Part shown: positions 1 through 8,701 of the stretch, piece after piece
How positions within the stretch are numbered: position 1 is the first letter of the stretch
Layout of the letters: every line of letters begins with the position of its first letter
Assembly: GCA_000621405.1 (NCBI GenBank)
Contig: KK211271.1
Coordinates: forward strand, 124,001 to 188,000
Direction: 5' to 3'
From: Lachnospiraceae bacterium AC3007
GTDB taxonomy: Bacteria; Bacillota; Clostridia; Lachnospirales; Lachnospiraceae
DNA length: 64,000 nt
Program-made: the position numbers and the translations under genes
Notes under the pieces: model-generated
The model's database searches: none
Told to the model about the DNA's origin: nothing
The model's input: only the letters and a program-made list of their open reading frames with translations

Positions 1-1544
1 AACCAGAATACGACACCGTCATCATAGTTTACCACACCATAAGGTTTATTCAAAGTTTCCATTACTGCCTTCACTATCGAGAGTCCGACGCCCGAACCTC
101 CGACCTCACGTGTACGCGCCCTGTCGACTTTATAGAACTTCTCCCATATCCTGTCTATGTCTTCCTCAGGGATCCGGTCTCCGGTATTAAAGACCGAGAC
201 TCTTATATTCTCACCCTGATCTTCAAGCGAGACCCTGATCTCTTTATCTCCTTTGGCATAATGTATCGCATTCGTAAGGTAATTCGTGAAGACATCCTCT
301 GTCATGCTCTCATCGCTCCACACATATCCTCTTACGCTGTCATCAAAGCTCACGCTGACCCCGTACTGCTTTGCAAGTATCTCAGAACTTGAGATGATGC
401 CCGATATAAGGGACACCAGATCAAACCTCTTCATCTCGGCAGTGCGCGCTCCGAATTCCAGATGATTGAGCTCTAAAAGGCTTTTTACGAGCTCTCCCAT
501 CCTGTCAGACTCGTCGATTATGACATCGAGATATTCCTTTCTGCTCTCCTCATCATCAGCGATACCGTCACGGAGTCCCTCTGCATAGCCGGAAATAAGA
601 GCTATCGGTGTCTTCAGCTCATGCGACACGTTGGATATGAATTCACTCCTCATATTCTCTATCTGCTCTTTTTTCTCTATATCCGCCTGCAGCTCGAGGT
701 TCGCGCTCTTAAGGTCGGATATGGCCCGCTCCAGCTGCATGGACATCTCGTTCATATGGAGTCCGAGCTCCCCGATCTCATTGTTCACTGCACTCTCGTA
801 TTTCACATCAAAATCAAGATGCGCCATCCTGTCGGAGATATCCGTGAGCTTAAGGATGGGATCCGTGATCCTTCTCGTGACAAACCATATGATCACTACT
901 CCGACCACGGCGATCATAAGTCCTATATAGAGCATGAATCTCGTGGACAGTTTGACGCTCTCCCTTATACTCTCGAGAGGAGTCCTGATAAAGATCAGAT
1001 CGCCGCCGGACAGATACCCCCACAACTCTATGTAATCCGACTTCATCGCAGGATCCGTGCTCTTTGTTATCTTATATGCATCCGTCTCATACAAAGTGAC
1101 ATCATCAGGCGGCATGTCTTCTTCGCCATCGTCTCCGATATCCTCTCCGACACCGGGAGGGTTGTTGTATCCCGGCTCCTGCACAGGGTCTCCGGATATG
1201 GCCCTCCAAAGCAGCCTCTCCGTCATCTTCTGTGATTCACGTTCCGTGGTATAGAGTATCCTCATGCCGGGATCGGCCACGACAACTAAGAGGCTCCTGT
1301 CGGCAGTGAGTCTGTCGGCGCCTGTCTTGAATTCCTCGGAGGATGTTCCCAGGCTTTCGGAAAGCGCATCCATCTGCTCATAGGATTCCACTATCTCCTC
1401 TTTCTTGTTTGATATGTAATATCTCGTAAGAAAAGCGGTATTTACAAAGAATATGGCTCCTATCACAGCTATCAGCAGGATGATGAAGATAGCTGCAAAT
1501 TGGAATCTTATGCTCTTTTTCCAGTTAAGGCTCCTTCTTTTCAA
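1..1544 (-). CDS. Sensor histidine kinase (3' end beyond window)
   Basis: Membrane sensor kinase of a two-component system. From a TTG start the frame runs open to the window edge (about 514 residues visible). It shows a first membrane helix near residues 13-33, an outside sensor segment, a second helix near 201-220, a HAMP-like linker, a HisKA box SNVSHELKTPIALISG with H308 as the phospho-acceptor, an N-box TNAIHYA, and a G2 box GGSGVGLSIV close to the edge. The TTG at 1542-1544 is chosen because AAAGGAG, lying in the last codons of the beta-galactosidase gene, sits 8 bases upstream; the two genes are separated by only 3 bases, so translation is probably coupled. No response regulator is adjacent inside the window; it may lie beyond position 1. 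The signal sensed is unknown. Confidence 0.9.
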   Translation of the reverse strand, partial: MKRRSLNWKKSIRFQFAAIFIILLIAVIGAIFFVNTAFLTRYYISNKKEEIVESYEQMDALSESLGTSSEEFKTGADRLTADRSLLVVVADPGMRILYTTERESQKMTERLLWRAISGDPVQEPGYNNPPGVGEDIGDDGEEDMPPDDVTLYETDAYKITKSTDPAMKSDYIELWGYLSGGDLIFIRTPLESIRESVKLSTRFMLYIGLMIAVVGVVIIWFVTRRITDPILKLTDISDRMAHLDFDVKYESAVNNEIGELGLHMNEMSMQLERAISDLKSANLELQADIEKKEQIENMRSEFISNVSHELKTPIALISGYAEGLRDGIADDEESRKEYLDVIIDESDRMGELVKSLLELNHLEFGARTAEMKRFDLVSLISGIISSSEILAKQYGVSVSFDDSVRGYVWSDESMTEDVFTNYLTNAIHYAKGDKEIRVSLEDQGENIRVSVFNTGDRIPEEDIDRIWEKFYKVDRARTREVGGSGVGLSIVKAVMETLNKPYGVVNYDDGVVFW

Positions 1545-1547
1545 GGA

Positions 1548-4500
1548 TCAGGCTCCTTTGAATGAGAATTCAAGTTTCAGCGACTTTTTATTGTCGATCA
1601 TATACTGCGGCAGCGTACGCGCTCCCCAGGCATCATCGCCCGCGACTCCCATCTGCGCAAGACCCACCCTGACGTAGGTATAGTGTATCCCGGGAAGGTC
1701 AAAATGATGATCCGCATTTTCGATCTCGGAGGGCTTATAGGGAAGGACTGACAGCATAAGGTCTTTTCCCTGTATAGTAAGTCCCCTTCCGGCATCATCT
1801 GTGATCTGAGCAACGCTCACACCGGTATGGGCTCCCGATTCCTGAGGTCTCAGATACCGGGACATCATATCCTTAACCTTTCGGTTATAGACCCCGATCT
1901 TTCCGCAATCCCTGTCAGCATAAGTCTCTTCAGGCCCTTTGCCGAACCATGCCACATCATCATAGTCAGCGTTGAGAGTAAACATCATCGAATACTCCGG
2001 AAGCTCTCCGACATCTGAAGAAGCCGGCATCGTCATCTTTACATCTATCCAGCCGTCTCCGTGAACGGTATATGTGACCGTAACCACTACTTCGGGCGTC
2101 GTGCATAGATGATACTCAAACGACACATCCACGCTGTATTTCTTCTCTTTGATCTTTATCTCGTCCGATCTCACCTGCTTATCATAATACCTTATCGAAG
2201 GAAATTCCGAAGCCACCTTCCACTGCGCAGACCTTTGGAACTGGAGATTACCCAGATCATTGTCTGTCATCGGCCTCCAGAAGTTCGGATGCGGTACCTT
2301 TTCGATAAGCTCCCTTCCGCAGTATTTGTACGAGCAAAGTCCCTGGGAAAGAGAAGAAAAGATGGCATGGAAGCCTTCGCCGTATACTCCTGTCCCGTTC
2401 ATCCCGTGTACAACTTTTACGGGAATCATTTTGTGTTCTGTTTTTTTCGGAGTCCCGTACACATACTGCGCCCAGGCTACCTCATGTCCCTTGTCCGAGT
2501 ACAGCGTATCTTCCGCCAGCACAAATGATATCGTGACGATATATTCATGTTCTTCTTCATCCGGAAGAAAAAGAGGCCATGAATACTTTGCGCGCCCAAG
2601 AGGGGGCACCTCAAACCTCCCGGTGATAGCGTCCAGGGGCATCCCATCCTGCTCCACGCTTACCACGCAGTCATACTCCGAAGCATCGGTAAAGAGATTT
2701 CTGTTGAATATCGTCAATCCGTCTTCATCCGCTTCTATGATGAACGGCCTATAATTGTATTTCACATCCTGCATCTTTGGAGACGGCTTCCTGTCACGCG
2801 CATAGGCTATCCCGTCGCCAGAGAAATTTCCGTCATTGGGCCTGTCATAAAAATCACCGCCATAGCCCTCGTATTCCTTTCCGTAGCGGTCCTTTGTCCT
2901 TACGGCCTGATCGATATAATCCCAGATGAAGCCTCCCTGATACCGGGGCTCTTTATCGGCAAGACCGGTATACAGGCTCATGCCGCCGAGGGAATTCCCC
3001 ATCGCATGAGCATACTCGCAGCTGATCAGAGGTCTGTCGTCATCCTTTGCAAGATATTTCTTTATGTCTTTAACGCTCCAGTACATATTGGAGACTATGT
3101 CCGTGGTATCGGGATATCTGTCATCCCACACCACTCCCTCGTAATGCACCGGTCTTGTATCATCCCAGCCTTTGAACGCATCATGGAATTTCTTCATCAT
3201 GAGTCCGCCGTAGCATTCATTTCCGAGGGACCATATCAGTACCGAAGGATGATTCTTATCCCGCATGAACATGTTGTGCCCGCGGTCGATGATATTCTCG
3301 AGATACTCCTCCCTGTCACCGGGAACAGCATATTCAAGCGGCATCTTCCCGCGGAATATCGGATCCCATACTCCATGGGTCTCAAGATTCGTCTCATCTA
3401 TCACATAGAGTCCGAGGACATCGCACAGATCATAGAAGTGCGACTGATCCGGATAGTGACTCGTCCTTACGGCATTGATGTTGTTTCTCTTCATGTTGAG
3501 CAGGTCTTCATTTATTTCAAGTTCGTCTAAGGTCCTGCCGCCGATATCCGAAAACTCATGCCTGTTCACTCCGCGAAAGACTATGCGTTTGCCATTTATA
3601 AGCATCAGACCGTCTTTTATCTCAAACTTCCTGAAACCTATCCTCTGTCTTACGATCTCCTGAAGGTTACCGTCATTATCGTACAGCCTTATGATCAGCG
3701 TGTAGAGATCGGGCTTTTCCGCAGACCATTTCTTTGGATCACGTATCTTCCGCTCGATGATCACATCCCTGCCGCAGATCTTACTACCTTCAAGCAGGGT
3801 TCCTTCGTCCTTATGGCCCAGATCATACTCGATCCGCCCTTCTCCTGTAAGGGAAAGAACGACGCTCAGGGTGGCATCCCTGTAGTCATCATCCAGATCC
3901 GTCCTGATATCCATATCCTGGATATGAACATCCGGAATGGAATAAAGCATGACGTTCCTGAAGATCCCGGAAAATCTGAAGCAGTCCTGATCCTCAAGCC
4001 ATGAGCCTGACGTGAATTTGAAGACAGCAACTGCAAGCTTGTTCTCACCTTTTCGGTCTATGAATTCAGAAAGATCGAATTCAGACGGCGTGTACGAATC
4101 CTCCGAATATCCTATATAATGGCCGTTGAGCCAGACTGCAAGCCCGCAGGCTGCACCCTCAAATCTAATGCATACGGGATCGTCACCGCAGGTATCCGGC
4201 ACCCTGAAGTATCTCACATATTCTCCGACAGGGTTATATGAGTGAGGTATATCGCCGGGAGACACCTCTTCATGAGCCTCCCAGGGATATTGTGTATTAA
4301 GATATGTGATCTGACCGTAGCCCTGCATCTCGATACAGGAAGGCACCCTGATATCATCCCATGCGCTGCAGTCATGATCCGTACTGTAGAAATCCCCGCA
4401 GGCTTCAGACACGTTCTCAAAGAATCTGAATTTCCATATACCGTTCAGAGGATGATAAAAAGAGGACGAATCATTTATTAACTCATCCTCATTCCTGAAA

Positions 4501-4583
4501 TAATCGATATCCGCATGAGCGGGTATAGTATTCTCCCTGAAAAACTCCGGATCTGCAAGCAGCTTTTCATCAAAAATCGCCAT
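1548..4583 (-). CDS. lacZ: Beta-galactosidase, glycoside hydrolase family 2
   Basis: Cytoplasmic lactose-type beta-galactosidase; there is no signal peptide. About 1011 residues, the usual LacZ length, with the order sugar-binding jelly roll, immunoglobulin-like domain, TIM barrel, linker, and C-terminal beta-sandwich (Bgal small chain). Seen: the barrel entry GVNRHEFSDIGG, the RTSHYPDQ strand, the acid/base glutamate in SLGNECYGG (residue about 456) and the nucleophile glutamate in SCEYAHAMGNS (about 523). Two ATGs are possible; the second, at 4583, is preferred because GGAGG lies 9 bases before it but abuts the first (4592). It sits 45 bases after the aldo/keto reductase gene and is followed at once by the histidine kinase, so the three probably form one transcript for galactoside use. 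Confidence 0.95.
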   Translation of the reverse strand: MAIFDEKLLADPEFFRENTIPAHADIDYFRNEDELINDSSSFYHPLNGIWKFRFFENVSEACGDFYSTDHDCSAWDDIRVPSCIEMQGYGQITYLNTQYPWEAHEEVSPGDIPHSYNPVGEYVRYFRVPDTCGDDPVCIRFEGAACGLAVWLNGHYIGYSEDSYTPSEFDLSEFIDRKGENKLAVAVFKFTSGSWLEDQDCFRFSGIFRNVMLYSIPDVHIQDMDIRTDLDDDYRDATLSVVLSLTGEGRIEYDLGHKDEGTLLEGSKICGRDVIIERKIRDPKKWSAEKPDLYTLIIRLYDNDGNLQEIVRQRIGFRKFEIKDGLMLINGKRIVFRGVNRHEFSDIGGRTLDELEINEDLLNMKRNNINAVRTSHYPDQSHFYDLCDVLGLYVIDETNLETHGVWDPIFRGKMPLEYAVPGDREEYLENIIDRGHNMFMRDKNHPSVLIWSLGNECYGGLMMKKFHDAFKGWDDTRPVHYEGVVWDDRYPDTTDIVSNMYWSVKDIKKYLAKDDDRPLISCEYAHAMGNSLGGMSLYTGLADKEPRYQGGFIWDYIDQAVRTKDRYGKEYEGYGGDFYDRPNDGNFSGDGIAYARDRKPSPKMQDVKYNYRPFIIEADEDGLTIFNRNLFTDASEYDCVVSVEQDGMPLDAITGRFEVPPLGRAKYSWPLFLPDEEEHEYIVTISFVLAEDTLYSDKGHEVAWAQYVYGTPKKTEHKMIPVKVVHGMNGTGVYGEGFHAIFSSLSQGLCSYKYCGRELIEKVPHPNFWRPMTDNDLGNLQFQRSAQWKVASEFPSIRYYDKQVRSDEIKIKEKKYSVDVSFEYHLCTTPEVVVTVTYTVHGDGWIDVKMTMPASSDVGELPEYSMMFTLNADYDDVAWFGKGPEETYADRDCGKIGVYNRKVKDMMSRYLRPQESGAHTGVSVAQITDDAGRGLTIQGKDLMLSVLPYKPSEIENADHHFDLPGIHYTYVRVGLAQMGVAGDDAWGARTLPQYMIDNKKSLKLEFSFKGA

Positions 4584-4628
4584 GTCATCCATCCTCCGGT
4601 CCTGACCGGTCTTATCAAAAAAAGTATA

Positions 4629-5651
4629 TCACAGTGCCAGCTGCACCTGATAGTCTTCGTAGTTTTTCTTCAGAAGCTCAGGTATGTTCAGACCGTACGG
4701 GCACTTGGGAAGGCAGGCGCCGCAGGATATGCAGTCTTTTATCTTCTCCATCTCACCCTGCCAGTGCTCGTTCAGCCAGTCCTCGCTCGGAGCACGGCGC
4801 AGCATAAGGCTCATGCGATTGCACTGATTGATCTGTATCCCCACGGTGCACGGCATGCAATAGCCGCAGCCCCTGCAGAAATCCCCCTTAAGCTTATCCT
4901 GCTCCGACCGGATGAAATCTCTTATCTCATCATCCATCTTCGGAGTATCGTCCATGAAGGAAAGCCATTCCTTAAGCTCGACCTCCTTCTGTATGCCCCA
5001 GATCGGGATCAGCCCGTCATACTGATCCATGAATGCCATGGCAGTCTTTGAATCGGTGATGAGGCCTCCGGCCAGAGCCTTCATGGCGATAAAGCCGACA
5101 TTATTTTTGTTGCAGATGCTTACAAGTTCCTTTTCCTTCTCATCTGCAAGATAGCTGAAGGGGTACTGGAGCGTCTCATATAATCCGGACTCTGCGATCT
5201 CCCTCGCGACACCAAGCTTATGAGCCGTGCCGCCTATATGACGTATGAGTCCCTGCTCGCGGGCCTTTATCATACAGTCATACATGCCGTTTTCTTCACC
5301 CGGCTTCCAGCACTCCCCCATCAGATGGAACTGGTAGACATCTATGTAATCCGTCTTAAGATTTTTAAGCGAAGTCTCAAGATCCTTCCAGAAACCATCC
5401 GGATCCTTCGACAGCGTCTTGGTGGTGATGATGATATCGCTCCTGTCGATAAAGCCGTCCCCGAAGGCCTTGCCAAGCTTCTCCTCGCTGTCGCTGTATC
5501 CGCGCGCCGTATCAAAAAATCTGATGCCGCCGTCGTACGCCATCCGCAGTATCCTGACGCCTTCCTCCATCGACACCCTCTGTATCGGGAGCGCGCCGAA
5601 GCCGTTCTGAGGAACTGTAATGCCTGTTCTGCCAAGTGTGACTGTCTTCAT
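4629..5651 (-). CDS. Aldo/keto reductase with C-terminal iron-sulfur domain
   Basis: Predicted NAD(P)H-linked oxidoreductase, 340 residues. Residues 1 to about 250 form the aldo/keto reductase barrel, with the catalytic Asp and Tyr in FFDTARGYSDSEEKLG, the Lys in TTKTL and the His in YQFHLMGE. The last 80 residues carry cysteine clusters CRGCGYCMPC and CISCGACLPKCP, a ferredoxin-like pair of sites known from the clostridial subgroup of this family; the second has the CxxCxxCxxxC spacing of a 4Fe-4S cluster. The start is well supported by AAAGGAGATATATC before ATG. Substrate is not predictable. It follows the FBPase gene after a palindromic repeat and precedes lacZ. Confidence 0.9.
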   Translation of the reverse strand: MKTVTLGRTGITVPQNGFGALPIQRVSMEEGVRILRMAYDGGIRFFDTARGYSDSEEKLGKAFGDGFIDRSDIIITTKTLSKDPDGFWKDLETSLKNLKTDYIDVYQFHLMGECWKPGEENGMYDCMIKAREQGLIRHIGGTAHKLGVAREIAESGLYETLQYPFSYLADEKEKELVSICNKNNVGFIAMKALAGGLITDSKTAMAFMDQYDGLIPIWGIQKEVELKEWLSFMDDTPKMDDEIRDFIRSEQDKLKGDFCRGCGYCMPCTVGIQINQCNRMSLMLRRAPSEDWLNEHWQGEMEKIKDCISCGACLPKCPYGLNIPELLKKNYEDYQVQLAL

Positions 5652-5681
5652 GATATATCTCCTTTCGGTCAGGGGGTGTCA

Positions 5682-5757
5682 GGGGGTGTCAGGGGGACGT
5701 ACCTTTTGACACTTTTGTACTACAAAGTGTCAAAAGGTACGTCCCCCTGACACCCCC
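5682..5757. repeat. REP-like palindrome, family A (complete)
   Basis: A long, nearly perfect inverted repeat between fbp and the aldo/keto reductase gene. Arms of roughly 33 bases, each containing the core ACGTACCTTTTGACAC and a G-rich end, flank a loop of about 8 bases. Part of the arm end (TGTCAGGGGG) is repeated in tandem on the left side. Single-arm copies of the same core occur at 13265-13294 and 36097-36132. Such elements resemble REP sequences mobilised by Y1 (RAYT-type) transposases; no such transposase is in the window. As RNA it would fold strongly and could protect or attenuate the fbp transcript. Confidence 0.85.
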
Positions 5758-5758
5758 G

Positions 5759-7726
5759 TCATCTCTCCGGTATCGTCCCGTCTTCATATGCCGACAGCAG
5801 CACCGTAAGCTCCGCTATCTGCTCCCTGAGCTCCCGTCCCGTGTCGGTATCCTCCACGAGTATCCTCTCATTGCTTGATTCTATTATCTCCGAATCAGAT
5901 ACGATGTCGGTCTCGTTCCTAATGGCGTCTGCGGCAGATGTGAAGGGCTCATGAGCCACAAGCCTCAGACCGTGTGAATTATAGACGAGCGTATATCCCG
6001 CTATCCCGGTCTTTGACTGATATGCCTTGGAGAATCCTCCGTCTATGATGAACAGTTTGCCTCCGCAGAGCACCGGGGACTCTCCCTTCTTCAGCTCTAC
6101 CGGCACATGCCCGTTGATGATATGTGCATCGTCAGTATTATCAAGACCGAATTCCTTAAGGATCGCATCCACCGTCGCTTCATTATCCCTCAGATCATAA
6201 TAGGGATTCTTGGTCTCCTTATGTGCTTCCTTATCTTCCACCAGATAACTCTCAAACGTAGTCATCCTGTCCTTGCCGAAGACCGGGGACTTGGCGCCTG
6301 TCCATATATAATACATATAATCCTGGCCTTTTTTCTTGCCGAGGGGATCGTTTGAAGCGTAGTAAGCCTTTCTTGAAAGGCTCTCGAGCTTGTCATAGAG
6401 CCTGCGTCCGGCGTATTCCTTGCCGTCTATCTCCATCGAAAGGAAGTGCCCCTCACTGTCCATCGGCACGCATCCGTGATAGAGCAGATTACCGTTATAC
6501 ACCTTGTACATGCTCCCCTTGGAATACAGGAATCTTACGTGCCTCTGCAGCTTTTCGCTGTGCATGAAAGCAAGCGAGAGTCTGTCCATCACCTCTTCTT
6601 CCTCGGGAGTAAGCGCATAGGGATCTGCAGGATCTATAGTAGGGAAATCAGAGCATATCAGCGGATATGTCCTGCCGTACAGCTCTACAGTGCCTTTATC
6701 GTAATCTATATGGTCGAGCACCAGCCTGTCATCCATGTCAAATTCCGGATGTCTCCTTATCAGCTGTCCCTCGAGCTTCATCTGTATCACAAAGATGGCC
6801 TTATGCACCATCACATCCATGTCCATGTCGTGGCGGTTGTACTCCTCACCGGGCCGTATCACAAAGGGAGTACAGTCGCTGTCCTTATAGGTCTCCATGG
6901 CAAAGCTCACAAGCGGAACCAGATTGATCCCGTAGCCCTCTTCTATCGTGCTGAGATTGGCATATCGGACAGACAGACGTATCACAGTCGCGACAGATGC
7001 CGCATGCCCCGTCGCGGCAGCCATCCAGATGATGTCGTGATTGCCCCATTCAATGTCCACGGAATGGTACTGCAAAAGAGTGTCCATGATGATATGAGCG
7101 CCGGGACCCCTGTCGTAGATATCCCCGACTATGTGGAGATGATCGATCACGAGCCTCTGTATGAGGTTTGAAAGAGCCGTGATGAATTCAGGTGCCTTCT
7201 TCAGCCAGATGATGGTCGAGATGATGGAATTGTAATACCCTTCCTTATCCTGCACCTCGGCCTTTTCCGTGATGAGCTCTTCTATAACGTATGCAAAGTC
7301 CTTCGGCAGGGCCTTTCTTACTTTGGATCTGGTATATTTTGAAGCAACACGCCTCGTGAGCGCCACAAGCCTGTGCAGCGTGATCCTGTACCAGTCATCA
7401 ATGTTCTCTTCTTCTCTTTCTATGAGTGAGAGCTTTTCTTCTGGATAATATATAAGAGTGGCAAGGCTCTTCTTGTCCTTCAGAGTCAGGGTGTTGCCGA
7501 ACTCTTCATCGATCTTGCGTCTGACAGAGCCTGAGCCGTTTTTCAGGACATGATTGAACTGCTCATACTCGCCATGTATGTCGGTAAGAAAATGCTCGGT
7601 GCCCTTTGGAAGATTCAGGATGGACTGCAGATTGATTATCTCGGTAGATGCCGCAGCCTTGGTGGGAAATTGCTTTGAAAGACTTTCTATCAGTTTCTTT
7701 TCTATATCTTCGGTACTTTTTGCCAT
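5759..7726 (-). CDS. fbp: Fructose-1,6-bisphosphatase class III
   Basis: Gluconeogenic enzyme hydrolysing fructose 1,6-bisphosphate to fructose 6-phosphate, of the Firmicutes-type metallophosphoesterase class. 655 residues, the normal length. Seen: the metal-binding motifs TDIHGEYE (48-55), GDIYDRGPG (201-209), WGNHDIIWM (227-235) and NGHVPVE near 545. Start ATG is preceded by AAAGGA at a short distance. It starts 24 bases after the OmpA-like gene ends and may share its transcript. Downstream is the family A palindrome. Confidence 0.96.
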   Translation of the reverse strand: MAKSTEDIEKKLIESLSKQFPTKAAASTEIINLQSILNLPKGTEHFLTDIHGEYEQFNHVLKNGSGSVRRKIDEEFGNTLTLKDKKSLATLIYYPEEKLSLIEREEENIDDWYRITLHRLVALTRRVASKYTRSKVRKALPKDFAYVIEELITEKAEVQDKEGYYNSIISTIIWLKKAPEFITALSNLIQRLVIDHLHIVGDIYDRGPGAHIIMDTLLQYHSVDIEWGNHDIIWMAAATGHAASVATVIRLSVRYANLSTIEEGYGINLVPLVSFAMETYKDSDCTPFVIRPGEEYNRHDMDMDVMVHKAIFVIQMKLEGQLIRRHPEFDMDDRLVLDHIDYDKGTVELYGRTYPLICSDFPTIDPADPYALTPEEEEVMDRLSLAFMHSEKLQRHVRFLYSKGSMYKVYNGNLLYHGCVPMDSEGHFLSMEIDGKEYAGRRLYDKLESLSRKAYYASNDPLGKKKGQDYMYYIWTGAKSPVFGKDRMTTFESYLVEDKEAHKETKNPYYDLRDNEATVDAILKEFGLDNTDDAHIINGHVPVELKKGESPVLCGGKLFIIDGGFSKAYQSKTGIAGYTLVYNSHGLRLVAHEPFTSAADAIRNETDIVSDSEIIESSNERILVEDTDTGRELREQIAELTVLLSAYEDGTIPER

Positions 7727-7750
7727 GCTGTTCCTTTCATGCCTGCCGTC

Positions 7751-8686
7751 TTAATCTGTCTGACCCTTTTCCTCCTCGCTGAGTATCTCTATCATCTCTC
7801 TGACCATCTCTTCATCCGTCAGACGGAATAAGAACTCCACGCGGCGGGAAGCAGCCATGTCTATCTTGCCGTTTTCATCATAGATGGGATTGCTGTAGGA
7901 GCGTCCTGTAGCCGATATGAGAGAACGCATCTCCTCCAGCTGCTTGTCAGAGAGGATCTTGCTGTTGTCGCTGAGGCAGTATTCGGCGACCGCGAGAGCC
8001 CTTTTCTGTGAAAGCTCGAGGTTTGACATGTAATTGCCTTCAGTATCGGTATGCCCCTCTATGAGTATCTCGGATATATTGTCCTTATACTTCTGGCTGA
8101 GCAATACATCGGCGTAGCGCGGCAGGAAGTCCGCAAGGAATTCCTTTCCGGAAGGCTTCAGCACTGATTTATTGTAATCAAAGAGGATGCTTGCATCAAA
8201 GGTTATGGCGCCGGTAGTCTCATCCACCGACACCTTGAGATCCGAATTATTGAATTCGTTGCTGAGATCCTCCACGAGATCCGCCCTGACTCCTATGATG
8301 TCGTCGAGCTTCTGCTGCTGTTCGCTCATGATGGCTTCGAGCTTGTCAAGGAGCTCATGCTGCTCCTTCAGGGTCTCTTCCTGTATCGCGATCTTCTCGC
8401 CCTGCTCGGCAAGCGCCTGCTCCTGCGCATTGAGCTTCTTTTCCTGCTCATCAAGAGTCGTCTTCTGCTGGGATACTATCCCTCTCTCTTCCTCAAGCTC
8501 CGCCGTCTGTACCTCAAGCTCCTGCTCCTTGCCAATGAGCTCTGTCTGCTTTTCGTCGTACTGCATCTTTGCGTGCAGCATCGTAAAAGATATGATAAGG
8601 ACGAATACGAGCAGGAGTCCCGCCATCATATCGGAGTAGGAAAGCCAGTATGTAGTTTCTTCGTCGATGCGTCTTTTGCGCTTCAT
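7751..8686 (-). CDS. MotB/ZorB-like OmpA-domain stator protein
   Basis: Inner part of a probable ion-driven stator, 311 residues. One membrane helix near residues 20-38 follows a short basic N-terminus; the sequence TYWLSYSDMMAGLLLVFVL has the conserved aspartate (D19) that carries the proton in MotB, ExbD and ZorB proteins. Residues 41-135 are a heptad-rich, glutamine- and glutamate-rich coiled coil. Residues about 160-305 are an OmpA/MotB peptidoglycan-binding domain (IEGHTDTEGN, SQKRALAVAEY, ASRRVEFLF). It directly follows its MotA/ZorA-like partner (15-base gap). No flagellar motor genes are nearby, so a flagellar role is unlikely; ZorB of the Zorya defence system is the closest known architecture, but the effector genes differ. 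Confidence 0.88.
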   Translation of the reverse strand: MKRKRRIDEETTYWLSYSDMMAGLLLVFVLIISFTMLHAKMQYDEKQTELIGKEQELEVQTAELEEERGIVSQQKTTLDEQEKKLNAQEQALAEQGEKIAIQEETLKEQHELLDKLEAIMSEQQQKLDDIIGVRADLVEDLSNEFNNSDLKVSVDETTGAITFDASILFDYNKSVLKPSGKEFLADFLPRYADVLLSQKYKDNISEILIEGHTDTEGNYMSNLELSQKRALAVAEYCLSDNSKILSDKQLEEMRSLISATGRSYSNPIYDENGKIDMAASRRVEFLFRLTDEEMVREMIEILSEEEKGQTD

Positions 8687-8701
8687 CTTCAGGCTCTTTT
8701 C

